A DNA stretch of 64,000 bases from Holacanthus passer. Lineage: Eukaryota > Chordata > Actinopteri > Pomacanthidae. A model generated the notes under the pieces. That model saw nothing but the letters and a program-made list of their open reading frames with translations. It was not told the DNA's origin and searched no databases. Shown one piece after another: positions 1 to 13,900 of this stretch. The translations under genes were made by a program, and so were the position numbers. Position 1 is the first letter of the stretch. Every line of letters begins with the position of its first letter. The stretch spans positions 372,001 to 436,000 of the forward strand of contig JAFREQ010000104.1 of assembly GCA_025331565.1 (NCBI GenBank), written 5' to 3'.

Positions 1-31
1 CCTGTCCCTCGCTCTCTGTCTGTCCTGGCAG

Positions 32-1434
32 GCTCCGGGGTGGACGACGCCGTCGGAGAGGTGTCCATCCACGTGGAGATTTTCACTCACCCCAACACTG
101 GAGAACACAAGGTCACAGTGAAAGGTAAAGGAAAAGATTTTGTCCACCTTCGCTTTCCTTTAACCTCCAGCTTTAAATAATTTTTTAATAGTTTAATGAA
201 GAGAGAGCTGATTAATGAGCATCAATGAACATTCACTTCTTTTCCCACCTTTGAGGACAGTTAAGAATAACAACTGACAAATAGTACTGAACCCCCTTCA
301 AATTCATGTTTTATTGTTTTACAACACTGAATCAAAGTAAGTTTAATGTGGCTTTTTTGACACCAATCAATGGATCAAGAAAAAGTGTTCTATACATGTT
401 TACATAAGTATTCACCCCCTTTTAATAGGTCACACAAACTGTTTTTAGCAGTCTCATCATTAGTTAAATGGAGATCATCTGTGTGTAGTCAAGAGGTTTC
501 AGTTGGTTGTAGTATACAGCATATAAGAGCTGGGATGGTCTGACAGAAAAAAACAATTAAGAAAATGAGTGCAAGCTTTAATGTTAATAATTTTTTGTGT
601 CAAAGGCACAAACCTATGCTCGTGGAAAGTCGTATGGATATACAATACAGTCATAAAAGCCAGTGCCTGACTGCTTTTCAGCTGCCAAAGAAAAATATGA
701 CTTTGTTATGAAATAAAGTCCCAATTCCCCCGTTCACTATCTTACCATGCAGCTGAATATGAGACCTGAGGGAGAGCCAGTATTTTCTTGTTCTGAATTT
801 TCTCTCCACTCACACATTTTCTCCACATGAATCTCCCTCTCCCACACTCACACCTCTCCACTCTCTTTCCTTCCATTTCCTCTCTCTCCGTCTCTCTGTC
901 TCAGTGGTGGCTGCCAATGACCTGAGGTGGCAGACGCAGGGAATATTCCGGCCGTTTGTGGAGGTCTACATCATCGGCCCTCACCTCAGCGACAAGAAGA
1001 GGAAGTATGCCACGAAGTCCAAGAACAACAGCTGGGCTCCCAAATACAATGAAACCTTCACTTTGTGAGTGCTGATAATGATTTTAAGGTTGTAGAGAAT
1101 TACAACATGTGAACAGATTGTTGCTAACTCTCCTCCATGCTTCAGCACCCTGAGTAACGAAGTGGGCCCCGAGTGCTACGAGCTGCAGGTGTGCGTGAAG
1201 GACTACTGCTTCGCACGAGAGGACCGCACCGTGGGCATGGCCGTCCTGCAGCTGAAGGACGTGGCCTCCAAAGGCAGCGTCGCCTGCTGGCTGCCGCTGG
1301 GCAAGCGCATCCACATGGACGAGACAGGCCTCACGGTCTTGCGCATCCTCTCCCAGCGCAACAACGACGACGTGGCCAAGGAGTTCGTCAAGCTCAAGTC
1401 CGACCAGCGCTCCGCAGAGGAGGGCCGCAGCTAA
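32..1434 (+). CDS. unc13a: Munc13-1 (unc13a), C-terminal end only
   Basis: Three coding exons are visible: 32-124, 905-1064 and 1146-1434 (stop TAA at 1432-1434); the gene continues left of the window. They encode the end of a Munc13 protein: the last helix after the MUN domain (GEVSIHVEIFTHPNTGEHKV), then the C-terminal C2C domain (VVAANDLRWQTQG, FRPFVEVYIIGP, KNNSWAPKYNETF, CYELQVCVKDYCFAREDR, GLTVLRILSQR, KEFVKLKSDQRSAEEG). Munc13 proteins open syntaxin-1 and prime synaptic vesicles at the presynaptic membrane; C2C binds vesicle membrane. Splice sites are GT-AG and phases agree (1, then 2). UNC13A is preferred over UNC13B because GPECYELQVCVKDYCFAREDRTVG and ACWLPLGKRIHMD follow the A-type wording as I recall it. 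Linkage to mbd3/tcf3 also fits human 19p. Which teleost duplicate it is cannot be decided here. Confidence 0.93.
283..545. repeat. Degenerate dispersed repeat in an unc13a intron
   Basis: The intron between 124 and 905 holds two similar phrases, CTGAACCCCCTTCAAATTCA near 289 and AGTATTCACCCCCTTTTAAT near 407, separated by AT-rich text. The phrase 'tattcaccccctt' is familiar from dispersed DNA-transposon-like repeats in fish genomes. No ORF is present and the ends are unclear, so this is a remnant at best. The rest of this 780-base intron shows only a pyrimidine tract before the acceptor at 904. Confidence 0.35.
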
Positions 1435-4400
1435 GAGGCACGACGGAAAACCGCCGCGTCTGAGGCTCGATCAGACGTCGCCACCCACTCCCCCGGAGCT
1501 CTGCCTGAGCCACTGCTAACCACTGCCCTGATGATCCAGTGTTGTACAAGCACAGATAAGACAACCACACATCCAGTGCTGTAAATACATTCATTTCAGT
1601 GGAAAGGACACAGTGCTAAACACATCACCGCTAATTTTCTTCAAGCACCAGTGTCTTTGTTGTTGCAGATGTTATCATCCATCGTTTTGATGAACAATAC
1701 ATTTAACCATAGAGCATATATCTACTCTCCTCCGTCTGTAGAGGTGAGTCATGCCACACACACACAAGCATCGTTCGACTGGTTAGGGTGAGAAACATCT
1801 CGTAGCCTTTAATACTTTGGCTTTCTTTCTCACTTTTCACTGCCTTTTTTACTTTACCCCTTCTACTTTCCAGCTCCTCTCTGTCCCTTCCCTGGCTTGC
1901 ACCCACTCAGAGAAGGGACCGCAAGTGCCAACAGATAATCACTGAAATATGCCAAGACCAGCCCTAAGCACAACAGGACCAACCGTCCAACTGACCCATT
2001 AACAAAAACTAAACGGCTGCAAGGCCTCAAACATTCCAGATATCGGGTGGGGAACACATACAGGGAACAAAGCACTATTTAGTTACGGTAATTTTTAATA
2101 TTTATTTACTGCTTTCTTCCAAATTATATTTATATTTAAATATATATCATAATATATAATATATGAAGGACAAATGTAAAGTTATATACCGGATTATTCA
2201 ATGGACGTGTGAAAGATTGTCCTTGTCCGTCTTTCTGTCCGTCTACCCTCTAACAGAGCACACTGCCTGACACCCTCAATGCCTTCTGTCTTGTTGACCC
2301 TCGTACAGTATGTCTTTGTCCAATATAGCGACTGTATAGAGAGATTTATCTGATGAAAACACGCCTTCAAGCACTGTGATTCATCAGAGCGTATGCGTGA
2401 GTATGATCGTGTGTCGAGTGTGAATGTGTGTGTGAGCGCGTGCGGAGCTCGTAACTCGTGTGTTTGTGAGATGTTCTAATGTTGACCTCATGTAGCCGCC
2501 CGTGTTGCCTGTTACCTGCAAATGTAATCACAGGAAGCCATCACAAGCAAAGAACATCACACAGAGGGGGGGGGTGTTCATATTCAGATTAGATTTGAAG
2601 TGTCTTTTATTTTGGGGAGGATGCATCTTATATCTCATGATGGTTACTTCCATCTTTTTTGTGTTACTGTAAACATTCCACAGATTGACAGCCTTTCACT
2701 GGGTGTGTTAGAGGTGCACGATAAAAAGAGAAAAAAAAACTGCCATTTCCTGTTCTTTAAAACAAAACCTGCATGTAAAAAGATGACAGAAATGTGTCCC
2801 TGAGGATCCTATTTTACAAAAGCAACATCCTCTGAGGTAAAATATCTATGTGGGTTACAAAACCACACACCCCAGAGAGAGCACAAATGATACCCAATGA
2901 TCCAGCTGCAGATGCTGTCACCCTGATCCCTGAGAAGTCAGACCTCTGCTAAAGGGCTGCAGATCCAGACCCCACCAGGTCTGCATCTGACATTTAAAAG
3001 AGGGCCTACAGTTTAGTAGAGATGTAGTGTGAGGCATTAGAAGCACAGGGGTCTTTAATGCACCTGGAATAACTCTTTTTTTTTTTTTTTTTCATTAATT
3101 TTTTATGGAATGACAGGAATTACATGTTAAGGTCAAATCATCCGACAGTTAAATTTATTTCTTTAATCAACAGCCAATTACATGTGAAACAAAATGTTTT
3201 GGATTGACTTTTCTAGCATGTCTTCTTAATTCAACTTCTATTTTAAAGAAAAAAAAAGCCCTTTTTTTTAAAAAAAAACATTGATTGATTTATTTATCTA
3301 TGAGAGGTCTGTATGTTTGTTGAAAAAAAAAAAAAAAAAAGGATTCAGGTGAGAAAATGAGGTCCAAGTTTAATAATGACAGGGTGTTTTGCCTCTACCC
3401 CCAAAGCACTTGTTCGCAAATGAATTAATTTAACAAAGCCCCTCTTTCGAACAAGGTGTAAGAACTGAACTCTATGCATCTAATCTATAAGAATCTACGT
3501 AGACGAGTCATTTTTTTGAAGCAGTCTTATAATGTTTACATTGTGGATTATTATTCTTATTATATCAGCACAAGTGTTTGTCTGATATGTTGTAAATGCT
3601 GTCTCTATTGTAATGGGCCAAATATCGCAGCTGTAGTAGAGCTGATTAGAGACTGAAACTTGTTTGTACAGCTTCTCCGCGCAGAGGAAAATAATCTGGA
3701 ACAATTGTTGTTGATTGGCACTGTAAATAGCTCGGATGTAACGAACACACGTCAGACTATGTGAAGTGAAGTTTGCTGCTCTTTTGTAGACTCGAATTTT
3801 GCTCTGGCTGACGGGGCAGTTGGGAATTATGTGCGTGCGAGTGCCCAATCTGGATATGTAGCTATTATTGAAAGATATAGGAAGACCGTGTACACACTGG
3901 AGATGATGCAGTTTGCACAAATATGAAAAACAAAATACAGAACTAGCATCTGACTTTAACACTGGCATCATGAACTAAATCGAAACATGTCACTCTGGTG
4001 TGTACAAGGTCTTTTGTTCAAGGCGACATCTGCACAGTCTTTTAATAACTTTAAATAGCAGGTACACTTAGCTGGAATTGCCAACAAAAAAAAAAATCCT
4101 TATTTATTGCTATTGACAATGATACTTTAGTCGTGGGGGTTGCTCCTCCCCCAGAGGCTCAGTTTGCGTGTTGGGGTATCGGACTGGCATGTGGAACGGG
4201 AGCGTGCGCAGATGTTAACGACGAGGATAAATGTTAGAAGCACAATGAAAAGCACACAGACACAAAGCGGACAGACATGCATGATCTGTCCTGTCTAGCT
4301 GACCAGGCCACACAGACAGACAGACAGACACCTGCACAGCGACGCCGGTCCTGTACTTCCAGAAACGGTGCATGATAGGAACAATAAAACAAAAAGAAAA

Positions 4401-4601
4401 AAATGTATTGTGCCAGCACGCATAATTATTTGATGTTTGATGCCAATTGTTGTCTCCTTTATTTTGATATTTCATTATTGTTTTCTATTTTTCAAATGTT
4501 TGTGAATATATAAATATGTATTACTGATGATGTGTAGTGGTACAAAGTACTCGCATGAGAATTTTTTTATACACAAGATGTTTCTAATTTTTGGGGTTTT
4601 T

Positions 4602-4607
4602 TTTATT
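4602..4607 (-). terminator. Candidate polyadenylation signal of the class V myosin
   Basis: The plus strand reads TTTATT, giving AATAAA on the minus strand about 345 bases past the myosin stop. A weaker ATTAAA sits at 4802-4807. If the hexamer at 4602 is used, the myosin transcript overlaps the end of the unc13a transcript. Confidence 0.35.
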
Positions 4608-4669
4608 CTGGTTGTTCTTATTGGGGGTTGAGGTTACTGGGACTGCAGTCTCATTGTGTTTCTGCTTCC

Positions 4670-4675
4670 AATAAA
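4670..4675 (+). terminator. unc13a: unc13a polyadenylation signal
   Basis: This is an AATAAA hexamer with a GT/T-rich downstream element (ccttgtttttgttctg) about 20-35 bases later. It is the best-placed signal before the convergent myosin gene. Confidence 0.5.
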
Positions 4676-4950
4676 ATATGGAGAAAAAAAAAGCTTCATT
4701 CCTTGTTTTTGTTCTGAGATACAGCTGCATCATTGCTATTTCTGATTACATATTTTGACTTTATCTAAATCTTGACTTTTAAAGAAATACATTATTAACC
4801 ATTTAATTAAACAAGTTAAACAAAATCTGAGAGAGGAATTAAGTTCGCAACATCTCCTGGAAGTTATTTAAATTTCAAAGGACTAAATTAAATTTGCTAA
4901 AACATTCATATATTTGCTCAAAAGAGAACCTACTGAGGAGCATCCTATTT

Positions 4951-7900
4951 TTAGACCCTGCGTAGAAAGGAGATCTTGAGGGAGTCTGGGATGACTAACT
5001 GCTCAGCATGGAGGGCAGGCGGAGGCAAGTAGGGAAATATGACAGGAAACACTCGCCTCACATCCATCAGGAGCTGCGGAGGCTGGCCGTCAGACCGGCC
5101 TTTGAGGAGTCCCTAGCAGAGCAAAGACAAAGAGGCCGCTCACATGAGAAAGACCCCTTTAAACTGATAAACACATAAAAGCCTGCAGCTGCAGACAGTA
5201 CCTGGACAGTACGGATGAAATTCAGTGTGACCCTTTCATCGAGGTCACTGTGGGGGGTGTAGAGGGTCAGAATCTTCACAATCTGTCAAACAAAGCAGAC
5301 TCCAGTTAAATACTCTTCAGGTGCACGTTTTCTTTCTTCGGACCAGATGGAGACAGAGACCCACCTGCTGGTTGGACAGGGCCGTGCAGGTCTGAACCAG
5401 GGCCTGTGCATCCGCCTCGGTCTTTTTCCCAGCCTGCAGCAGCTGAACAGCCTGGATGAGGGGCTGCAGCGTGTCCACAGCGCCGCCTGGCTGCAGACCT
5501 CGGCTCCGCAGCCACTCCTCCAGCAGACTCACATTGTAGCTTAGTGACAAGAGAAAGATAAGTAATGTTTACACACACAATAATATGAACACAAGCACAC
5601 TGTAATGTAAAATATAAATATTACTTTATATGTACAATTAATCAATGCTGATACTGTTTCTGTGACGAACTGATGATATTACTGTGGTAATTTTCAAGAC
5701 TGTTGCATTGTATTATACAGTCAGGATGTGCATCTTATATTTTCTCCTTTGAATGTTAAATGAGAAGAGCTGAAACAATCAGTTGATTAAATGACAGAAA
5801 ATTAATCTGCAACTCCATGTCACACTAAACTGTAAATTAAAGAAAAAAAATCTACATGAAAAAAATAAGTTCAATAAAATATATGAAATTTAATTTAATT
5901 AAACAAACTGAATCAAAATAAATTGATTCAATTCGACTATCTAAAATAAATGTAATTAAAATAAATAGATTAACACAAATATATGAAATTGAAAAACACT
6001 AATTCAATTTAATCGTTTCAGCAATTTATTAACTAAAATGTCAAATATTCACTGATTCAAGCTTTTTTTTTAATCATCTCACAGTGTAAAGCTTCATATC
6101 ACATATATCATGGCATGTAAAGCTCAATTCAAAGTTGCATAACATTAAATGATATGAAAACATATGTGCATTTATCTGTGTATATCTTTACCGTATTTGC
6201 ATGCCACGACTCCAGCAACACATGTCTTTCCTCAGCAGCAGGCTGTTGAGAGCCGAGGCAGAGATGAGGTAGGTGAGCTGGTGGAAGGCCTGCTCCATCT
6301 GAGTCGGGGGCAGAGCCTGACGGGACAGAGCCGCGTGAAGGGCTCCCAGCTCCCTCAGCACCGATGCCATGGTGGGAGCGTCACCTCCTCTGGTCCTGGG
6401 GTCTGAGCCTGCTCGCTTTCTAGACGTTACCAACTTTCCAGCAGAGCCGGTCAGACCTGGGATGGTCTCGCTCTCCAGCAGAGCGGGGACTGAGGAGGAG
6501 AGGGAGCAGGAGGTAAGATAAGAGGAGCAGTGGACGGAAGAGCAGGGATAGCGTATCGTCACTGTAGTGGTACCTATGATGTTTTGTAGACGTTTTTCCG
6601 TGATGGAGAGGAGCTGCTGATAAGCCTGGATACAGAGGTCACTCAGGGCACGGATCAAGTCACTCAGATCAGTGGTCAGTGGAACCACTTCGTCTGAGCC
6701 GGTGGTCTAAAAAGTAATCAGTCCAGTCATACGTTCATAAATTAAAATATGCTGAGATTGATGTCAGTAATGAATGAATTCCAACTACTATAAGGATTAT
6801 GATATATTAACTCTGGAGTCAGAGGTTAGACTGTGTGCAAAATGGGAAAAAATCTTGAGGTGGTAAATCATAGCAATATGAGTATATATAAGTTTTTCGT
6901 GACAATCAAAGAGATGTAAATAATAATAAATGCATGTTCATCCTACCTGTTTCAGGGAGTGCTGGGTCAACAGGTCGTGCAACAGACAGATGTTTTTCAG
7001 CCACAGAGCTGTCATATCTACATTGTCACTATGTTTCTGTGGGGACAGATAAAATGAAAATATTGCCACTTGGACATCAAATATCTTGGTGTTATTATAT
7101 ATGTTTCTTGTATTTTGTTGTATGTGTGTATGTGTGTGAGAGAGAGTTTACTTTCCCCACAGGGATTGTTGGAGTTGGACACGCACAGGACAAAATAATC
7201 ACATTACATAGCAACTTTGAACAGTCAAGTTGTCGATGCTTCTCTGTAAGTGACAACCTACCCGACGTGAGGTGATCTGCCCTCATGCATGAAACCTCAA
7301 CCATATGGTGCAGATTCAGAAGTCAGGTTACCTTCAGAGCTGCCTTCAAAGCCGTGACAGCGGCGCCACAGAGCGAGCGAGTGTGAGCACGGTCTCCGCT
7401 GCAGTCGGCCTGACGAACGCACAGGAAGAGCACGCTGGCAGGCAGACCAGGAGGCAGAGGCAGGGCGCTGTCAACGCGGATGTCTGGAGCACAGACAGAG
7501 AGAGCAGCGATGGCAAAAAGAACACAGCCGGGTCATATTTGTCAGCTATCGAAGAGTTAGTCACAGTGAAAGTTTGTTCTTCTGAGTCACACATACTCAG
7601 AAGAAGTGCTACAAAACTGGGGTCTCACTATCTCATAGACGAGTTTCTGAATCGTCTAACTGTTGAAATTCTGAAATCATGTCGTTCTAATAAGCACATT
7701 TAGTTTAGGGAGTTATTATGATGAAGTCCACTATATACAAACAAACTCACAATTCATTATTTAAATCACAAGTGTGCACAAAAAACATGGACACTTTTTG
7801 GACACAATAAGTTTAGAGCCAAAACAATCATCAAATCAATCAAAAATTAAACTGTTCTGTCGATAGATTAAATGTTAAAATAATACTTCAAGGGGGAAAA

Positions 7901-10900
7901 AAGTTGTGAGGATTTGCTTTTTTCTTTGTCTTGTGTGATAGTAAATCAATGATTTGTGGGTTTTAGACTCTTAATAGGACAAAACACACTGTTTGAATAC
8001 ATCAACTTTTGCTTGGGGATTGTTTTTTCTTTTTCTTTTTCTTTTGGACATTTTATAGACTCAATGATCAAATGATAATCAAGAAAATAATAGTGTGTGT
8101 AAAAGGTCAAAGGTCAAACAGCTGGGTAATGTCAACATGAAACTGGAAAACATCTACTGTTAGACTTTTGAATTCCTGCTAATAAAACCTAGTCACTGAA
8201 TAAAAACTAAAAACTAACCTAATATTAAAATTACATACAAGAATTATAAGTATGTAAGTTTCTACCATGGCCCATTATGCAAATTGTTTTTGTGCATTTT
8301 CTATATAAAAGTTAAACATATTTCAATACAATTAAACGTAACTATAGTGTTTGTTAATGTTTACTATTTGTTTGCTTTGTTCATGTTGCTCTAATGGAGC
8401 AAAATGTGTGGTTTCATTTGTGCTTGTAAGTTCAGTTTGCTGTCAAGAAAACTGTTTTGAAAATGATACAACTGAAAGTTAAAAGTATATTCTGGTATAT
8501 TCTGTAAAGTGTTCTTTCTACTTGTAAAACACTTTGGGGGCAGATAAAGTTGACTAAGGCAGAAGGGGGTCAATCTCACCTGTGATGAGGTTCTTGATGA
8601 GCTTGCTTTCGTCTCTCTTCCTACATTCCAGCAAACCAGTGACTGCTGCTGGCTTCGGTGGGGACGGGCAGGAGGTCGTCTCTGGGGCGAGAGCTGATGG
8701 GAGAACTGGATAGAGAAAAAAAATCACAGAGAGGATGATAAGAGAAGATACAATAACTAGACAGCTGATTCTGTATATGCTGTACTCAAGTTCTTAAATT
8801 AACTCATTAAAGTTAACTTGTCATTTAATGATGATATTTCTCCAAAATATGCGTTTACTTATCTGGTGTCAAGTACATTTTAACATAATTATTTTCAGGA
8901 GCTATATAAGTTAACGATTCAAACATAGCTGCATACTGTGATGTAAAGTGAAAAGTACGTATCAAACCAAGAGGTTGGAATTTAAGCTTCAGGTTAGCGT
9001 GACTAAAAAAAATGAGTTAGTCTTTCACATGACAGTAATGGCCTTCATAGGCAACGTGATGAAATCTTACCTTGTGTCAAGAGTCGCCTGAGTGACACTG
9101 TGTTTTTAAGCTCCTTCAGCTCTCTCCTCAGTCTGACACACTCTTGATCTCTGGCCTCCAGTAGTTCCTGCACTTCCTTTACAAATATCAATGAAGTTAA
9201 TGAGGTCAAACATTAAATGTATTGTCTTTGTACCGTTTTCAATTGAGCATTTGTCAAAAAGGATTAGCAAATCATCCCATTCTGTTCCCCACTTTTGCCA
9301 ATGTTCTACTTTCAGTAGAAACGGTAGAAAAAGCTTCAACAATGAGTCATGAGGAAAAAGGTAGGAAGAAATTTTTGGAAAGATGGGAGCATAAGGTTAG
9401 GGGAGGAAAAGGTGCAACATCAAAATATGTCCTGGCTCATGACTCATCCAGCCATTTTTTTTCAATCTATACACAGCCTTTCAACAGTAGCCTTCACGCA
9501 CCAGAGATGGCTGCCTTCCTAAGACGATACCTGTTGCTGTGCAGCGGAGGAAGAGCCAGAGATCGCCTGACTAAGCTGCAGCCTCAGAGCCTCCAGCTCC
9601 TCGTCCCGCTGACTGCGCTGGCCACGCAACTGGCTCTCCAGAAACCTGACACAGACAAGGGGAGAGATAAGACAGGAACACAGAGTTCTTCTACAAATTA
9701 TAAACCACAGCATAAAACTGAAAGGGAAGAAAGTGAATACACTGATAGGAATAAGTGAGTGAGTAGTGACAGACTGACTTGTTGGCCACTCGTACAGCAT
9801 CGTAAGCATGTGCCAGGTCCTCTCCTTTCAATTTCACTGCCGGGTCTTTGGCCACGTCCATCCTCTCCATCAGCTGGTCCTGTCAATGCAAACATGAACA
9901 CACTGTGACATTTTATTGCCTGACCTAATGAGATTATGTTGCAAGTTGGAGAAGCACCCAGGAACAACCCTGAGCAGCAACAATCATTAGGAGGAAATAA
10001 CTACTCATAACATTTTTCCACCAAACTTGAAGGAAGTTTTGTGACATTCCTCTTTGTGTTTTGTTTTTCTCTCACCATCGGCGTCTCGGAGCTCCACGCT
10101 GAGAATCTCCTCTCGATGGAGGGAGACGTCACGCTGACCCTGCGGACCTCCTCTGGGGAAGGGAAGGCAGATGGGAAGGGTGACAGGGAGAGTGGGGTGA
10201 GAGACTGAGGTGACAGCGGAGGAGGGGAGAGAGGCTCCAAGCTCACGCTCTGGGTGGAGTCCGTCCTTCTGTGGCCCTTGGAGCGCTGTTGTGAGGAGAA
10301 ACCAAGATGGAGTTTTCGACCATAACAGTATTTTTGTCAGTATTTCAGCGTATCTGTGGGAGTAGTTACAGACCTCAGTGAACAGACTCATCTCCCGGAG
10401 GTTGTCATATCTCTGCTCCAGTCTGGTGAACTCTCTCAGGAGACCCTGATACTTTCTTCTCTCCTCATCCAGCTCTGCCCTCAGAGCTGCACACGCCTGA
10501 GACACAGCCTGATGCACACACTCTGCACACACACAAAGAGAAATGAAAACACGAAAAACACAGCAAGGGATGGAAGACTTTTTGCGTTTGAAATAATTCA
10601 GACTGTATGATGCTACCTTCTTGTGCTTTTTCTTGTTCAAGCAAGTGAGCAGAGAGATCCTGTCTCTCTTTGCAAAAACTGTCCTTTTCTCTCTGCAGGG
10701 CTTGCAACTCCTTAAAAAATTAGAGAATAAACTCAAGATGAACTAAGCTTCCAACAACAGGTCAAGGAAAAGCAAATGTTTATTTTGAGTCAACTGGTAT
10801 TCTTCACTCCTAATAGAACCACTATCACCAGCACAGTTTGAAATGTGTCAAGTTATTCTTGGGTGTGTAGACCTACTTGTGTGAGTTGAATGATCTCCTG

Positions 10901-13900
10901 GGCAGCCTTTTCCTCAGCTCTCCTTCTTTCCTCCGCCTCCTTCTCACTGATGACGGGGAACGGCTGAGGCTTCTCCGGTTTCCGGCTCTCTAGTTTCTTT
11001 ATCGTCGCCCTCAAAGACTCCAGCTCGGCACCGGTGGCCTCTCGCTCCGCTTGCAGTGTCTCTCTCAAGGCTGCAACCTCCCTGGCCTGGACGCAAACAA
11101 ACACAACTTCATCATGAGAACGTAGAATAAAATCACCTCTTGACACAGACATTTTAGAGCTTACAAGAATCACAAACTTCCATCACCCACCTCCTGATCT
11201 GCTCTCAGCTGCAGCTGCATCAGTTTGACTTCCATGCCCTTGTTGAGCTCTCTGTACCTCTCCACTGAGCGGGCCTCTGTCTTTAGTTTCAGCAGCTCTC
11301 TCCTAGCAGCCCTGCGGCGCACGCAGCACTGCATGAACACCACCGCCGCACGTACCCGCCTGTAGCCCCGTCTGGCCAACCACCCACGCACTGTGGCCTG
11401 AAGCAACACAGCAGCCCGCTCCGCCACCAACTGAGGACGGACAATAGGGTTAAATTTCTCATCAACTCAGGTTATGTCTATAGAACTTCACTTAGTGTTC
11501 ACAATTAGTTTCTCTTCTAGACAGACCAGGACTGCAACTTTAGAGAAACAGTTGGGCAGGTGGAGATTGTTTTTAAAGATCTACTCAAGCAGGTAATGAG
11601 GTGATAAAGGTAATGTGGTTAAATACTGACCAGTCTGTATCTGCGGCGCTCCAGTGTTCCCCTGGTGAAGGCCTGGATGGTGATGGTGGCCTGTCGGATC
11701 ATGAGGAACAACTGTCTGACCACCACCATGCGGTAGGTCTTCTGGATAACTAAGGCAGCCTTGGTGTAGCGCAGGGTCAGAGCCAGTCTGCAGCCAGAAT
11801 GACAAAGAGGAAATTTAAAAGCAGAACATTTAAAGTTTCACTGTTTTTCACGAGTTTCCACAGATTATTGTACAGTGTAAAATATCTTGTAGATCAACTA
11901 GTTCCAAACATAAAGCTGGCTTCATTATCTATACAGAATAAATTATTATAAATTTTTAAAAGTGTATAAAGACAAATCACTAAAAGATCAATCCTCTTAA
12001 CTTGGATAATCATAATTTCCTGCAAACATCAAACATTAGCATGAGTCTGGGAGAGAAGACGTCAACTATAGGCCAGGTTCTCTCAGGTCACTTTCAAGAA
12101 ATAAATAGGTGCAGCGAGGCCATATTGTAATATACAGAAGTATCTGATAAAATATCTTTCTCTCACAAACACAGACACACAAACACGTTTTTCTATTCTC
12201 ACCGTCTGGCCAGAGCTCCTCTGCAGTATCTCTGTATGGTGACAGTTGCCCAGCAGATCCTGGTGTATCGAATCCGTGCCAGCCATCCTTTGACCCGGCT
12301 CTGGATGATCACAGCAGCGACACGCAGCCTCTCAGCTCTCAGTCTCTCCAGAAGAGCCACCTGACCGGCCCGGAAAAATACTTTGGTCTTTCCAAAGCAG
12401 TACTGGTCCGGGTCTGGGATGAGCTCAGGTAGGGCCTGTCTGCACGAGGCCTGGGCCTGCTCCGGGCTCTGAGGACCTCGGAGCAGGAGACGGTACCTGC
12501 TGAAGAACTCCTCGTACGTCCATCTGGAGACAGAGATTTTGAGCAGAAATCTTAGAGGAGCTTGATAGTTCTGTGAAGATATATAAATCTTTTTCTTTCA
12601 ATCTATTCTTCTATTTCAATTAATTTTAAATAGAAATTTTAAAAAGACTTAGTAGAAACACTACTTTATCCTTTTAACCATTTGCTAACACTGTTGTGTT
12701 ACTCATTAGGGGCTGGTTTGATTTCATGAAACTTGGACATCAGAGACTTAAGAGTAGGTTTGTTTCATAAGGATGGGGAACAAATCAACATTACTCCCTA
12801 CTGAGCATCAATGTTTGTTCATTGTTTGACTCTGAAATAGTGGAAACTGGAAAATTTGAATTGTCATTGTCCTGGATTATCTATCACGAGCAAGTTTTAT
12901 GTCAGACTGAAACAAACCCCTGGTCTACTCCTTTGAGATTAAGATGCTTTTGGAAAACCACGTGTCTCTTTCATCCATGAAGAAGAAAAGAAGAAAACTG
13001 CCAATATCCTCTTTTATATGACTTTCTTTAACTTTTCACACTACGTTGTCTGCATGAGAGCTTTGCAGAGAGTTAGGTAAATGTCTTCAACGTACCTGGA
13101 TGGATAACCTGCAGCACTGATGCGAATGGTCTCCAACACCCCACAGGCTCTCAACTGCTGGACTGTCCTCCTGGGGTCAAACCTAATAAATCAAGGTTGT
13201 TAAGTTGTCTACAGTGTCAGAAAAAAAAATGCATAAACTTTTGCCATGACAAGCAAACAGAGACATACAAAAAAGGTTCTTTGAGGTCGTTGGGTTTAAT
13301 ACAGCGAACATAGTGAGGAGTGGTGCTGTTCAGGGTGTCCATGAGCATCTGCAAGGACTGACGGAACTGAAAAAGCACAATGAACATATTAAGTGTTGAA
13401 TGCAAATTCTCTACTCAATGCAGAAAACACAAGGACGTAGTCATGAGAGCTCACCTGGAAGCCGACCGTCAGCTTATGTTCCCTGGTGGCTCTTTTCCCC
13501 GAGCGAACACTCCCATTGGCCACGGAGGACAAATTCACCTGCTGCTGGAACAACTCAGCCACCAGCTCAGACTGACACACATGAACACACACAAGTTAGT
13601 CATCATCCGGTCACATAGAAATGAAACAAATTTATGAAATCAAACACACGTCTACCTGACTTGCTTTGAGAATATTAATGAGCTCCTCAAAGACTGTCTC
13701 TCGATTCTTGTCTAAAAAGCCTCCACACTCATACTGCACCTGATGAAAGAGCAAAAACTGTCAATACAAATAATCACATTGTGGACTAAATATCCATAAG
13801 CTCAAATACAATTTAGAAACAACATTTTGTAATTCTAAGTACAACCCAAATTTCCACCTGTTGTCAATAAAACAAAACTTCTTAAATCGCTTAAAAATTT

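Larger units (their letters stand above)
1435..4690 (+). other. unc13a: unc13a 3' UTR
   Basis: This stretch between the unc13a stop and its likely poly(A) site shows no coding exon on either strand. It is low in GC and carries T and A runs, a short CAGA tandem tract at 4313-4330 and AT-rich blocks near 2095-2165. A canonical AATAAA lies at 4670-4675, followed by a T/GT-rich segment, so the transcript probably ends near 4690-4700. A long 3' UTR is usual for neuronal unc13 genes. The length is inferred from the signal only. Confidence 0.55.

Noticed and set aside
3495..3971. Minus-strand ORF of 158 codons in the unc13a 3' UTR
   Set aside because: No recognisable domain, low-complexity codon use and no splice context; long open frames arise by chance in this length of sequence.
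6164..6406. Plus-strand ORF of 80 codons
   Set aside because: It is antisense shadow of the myosin globular-tail exon 6192-6489.
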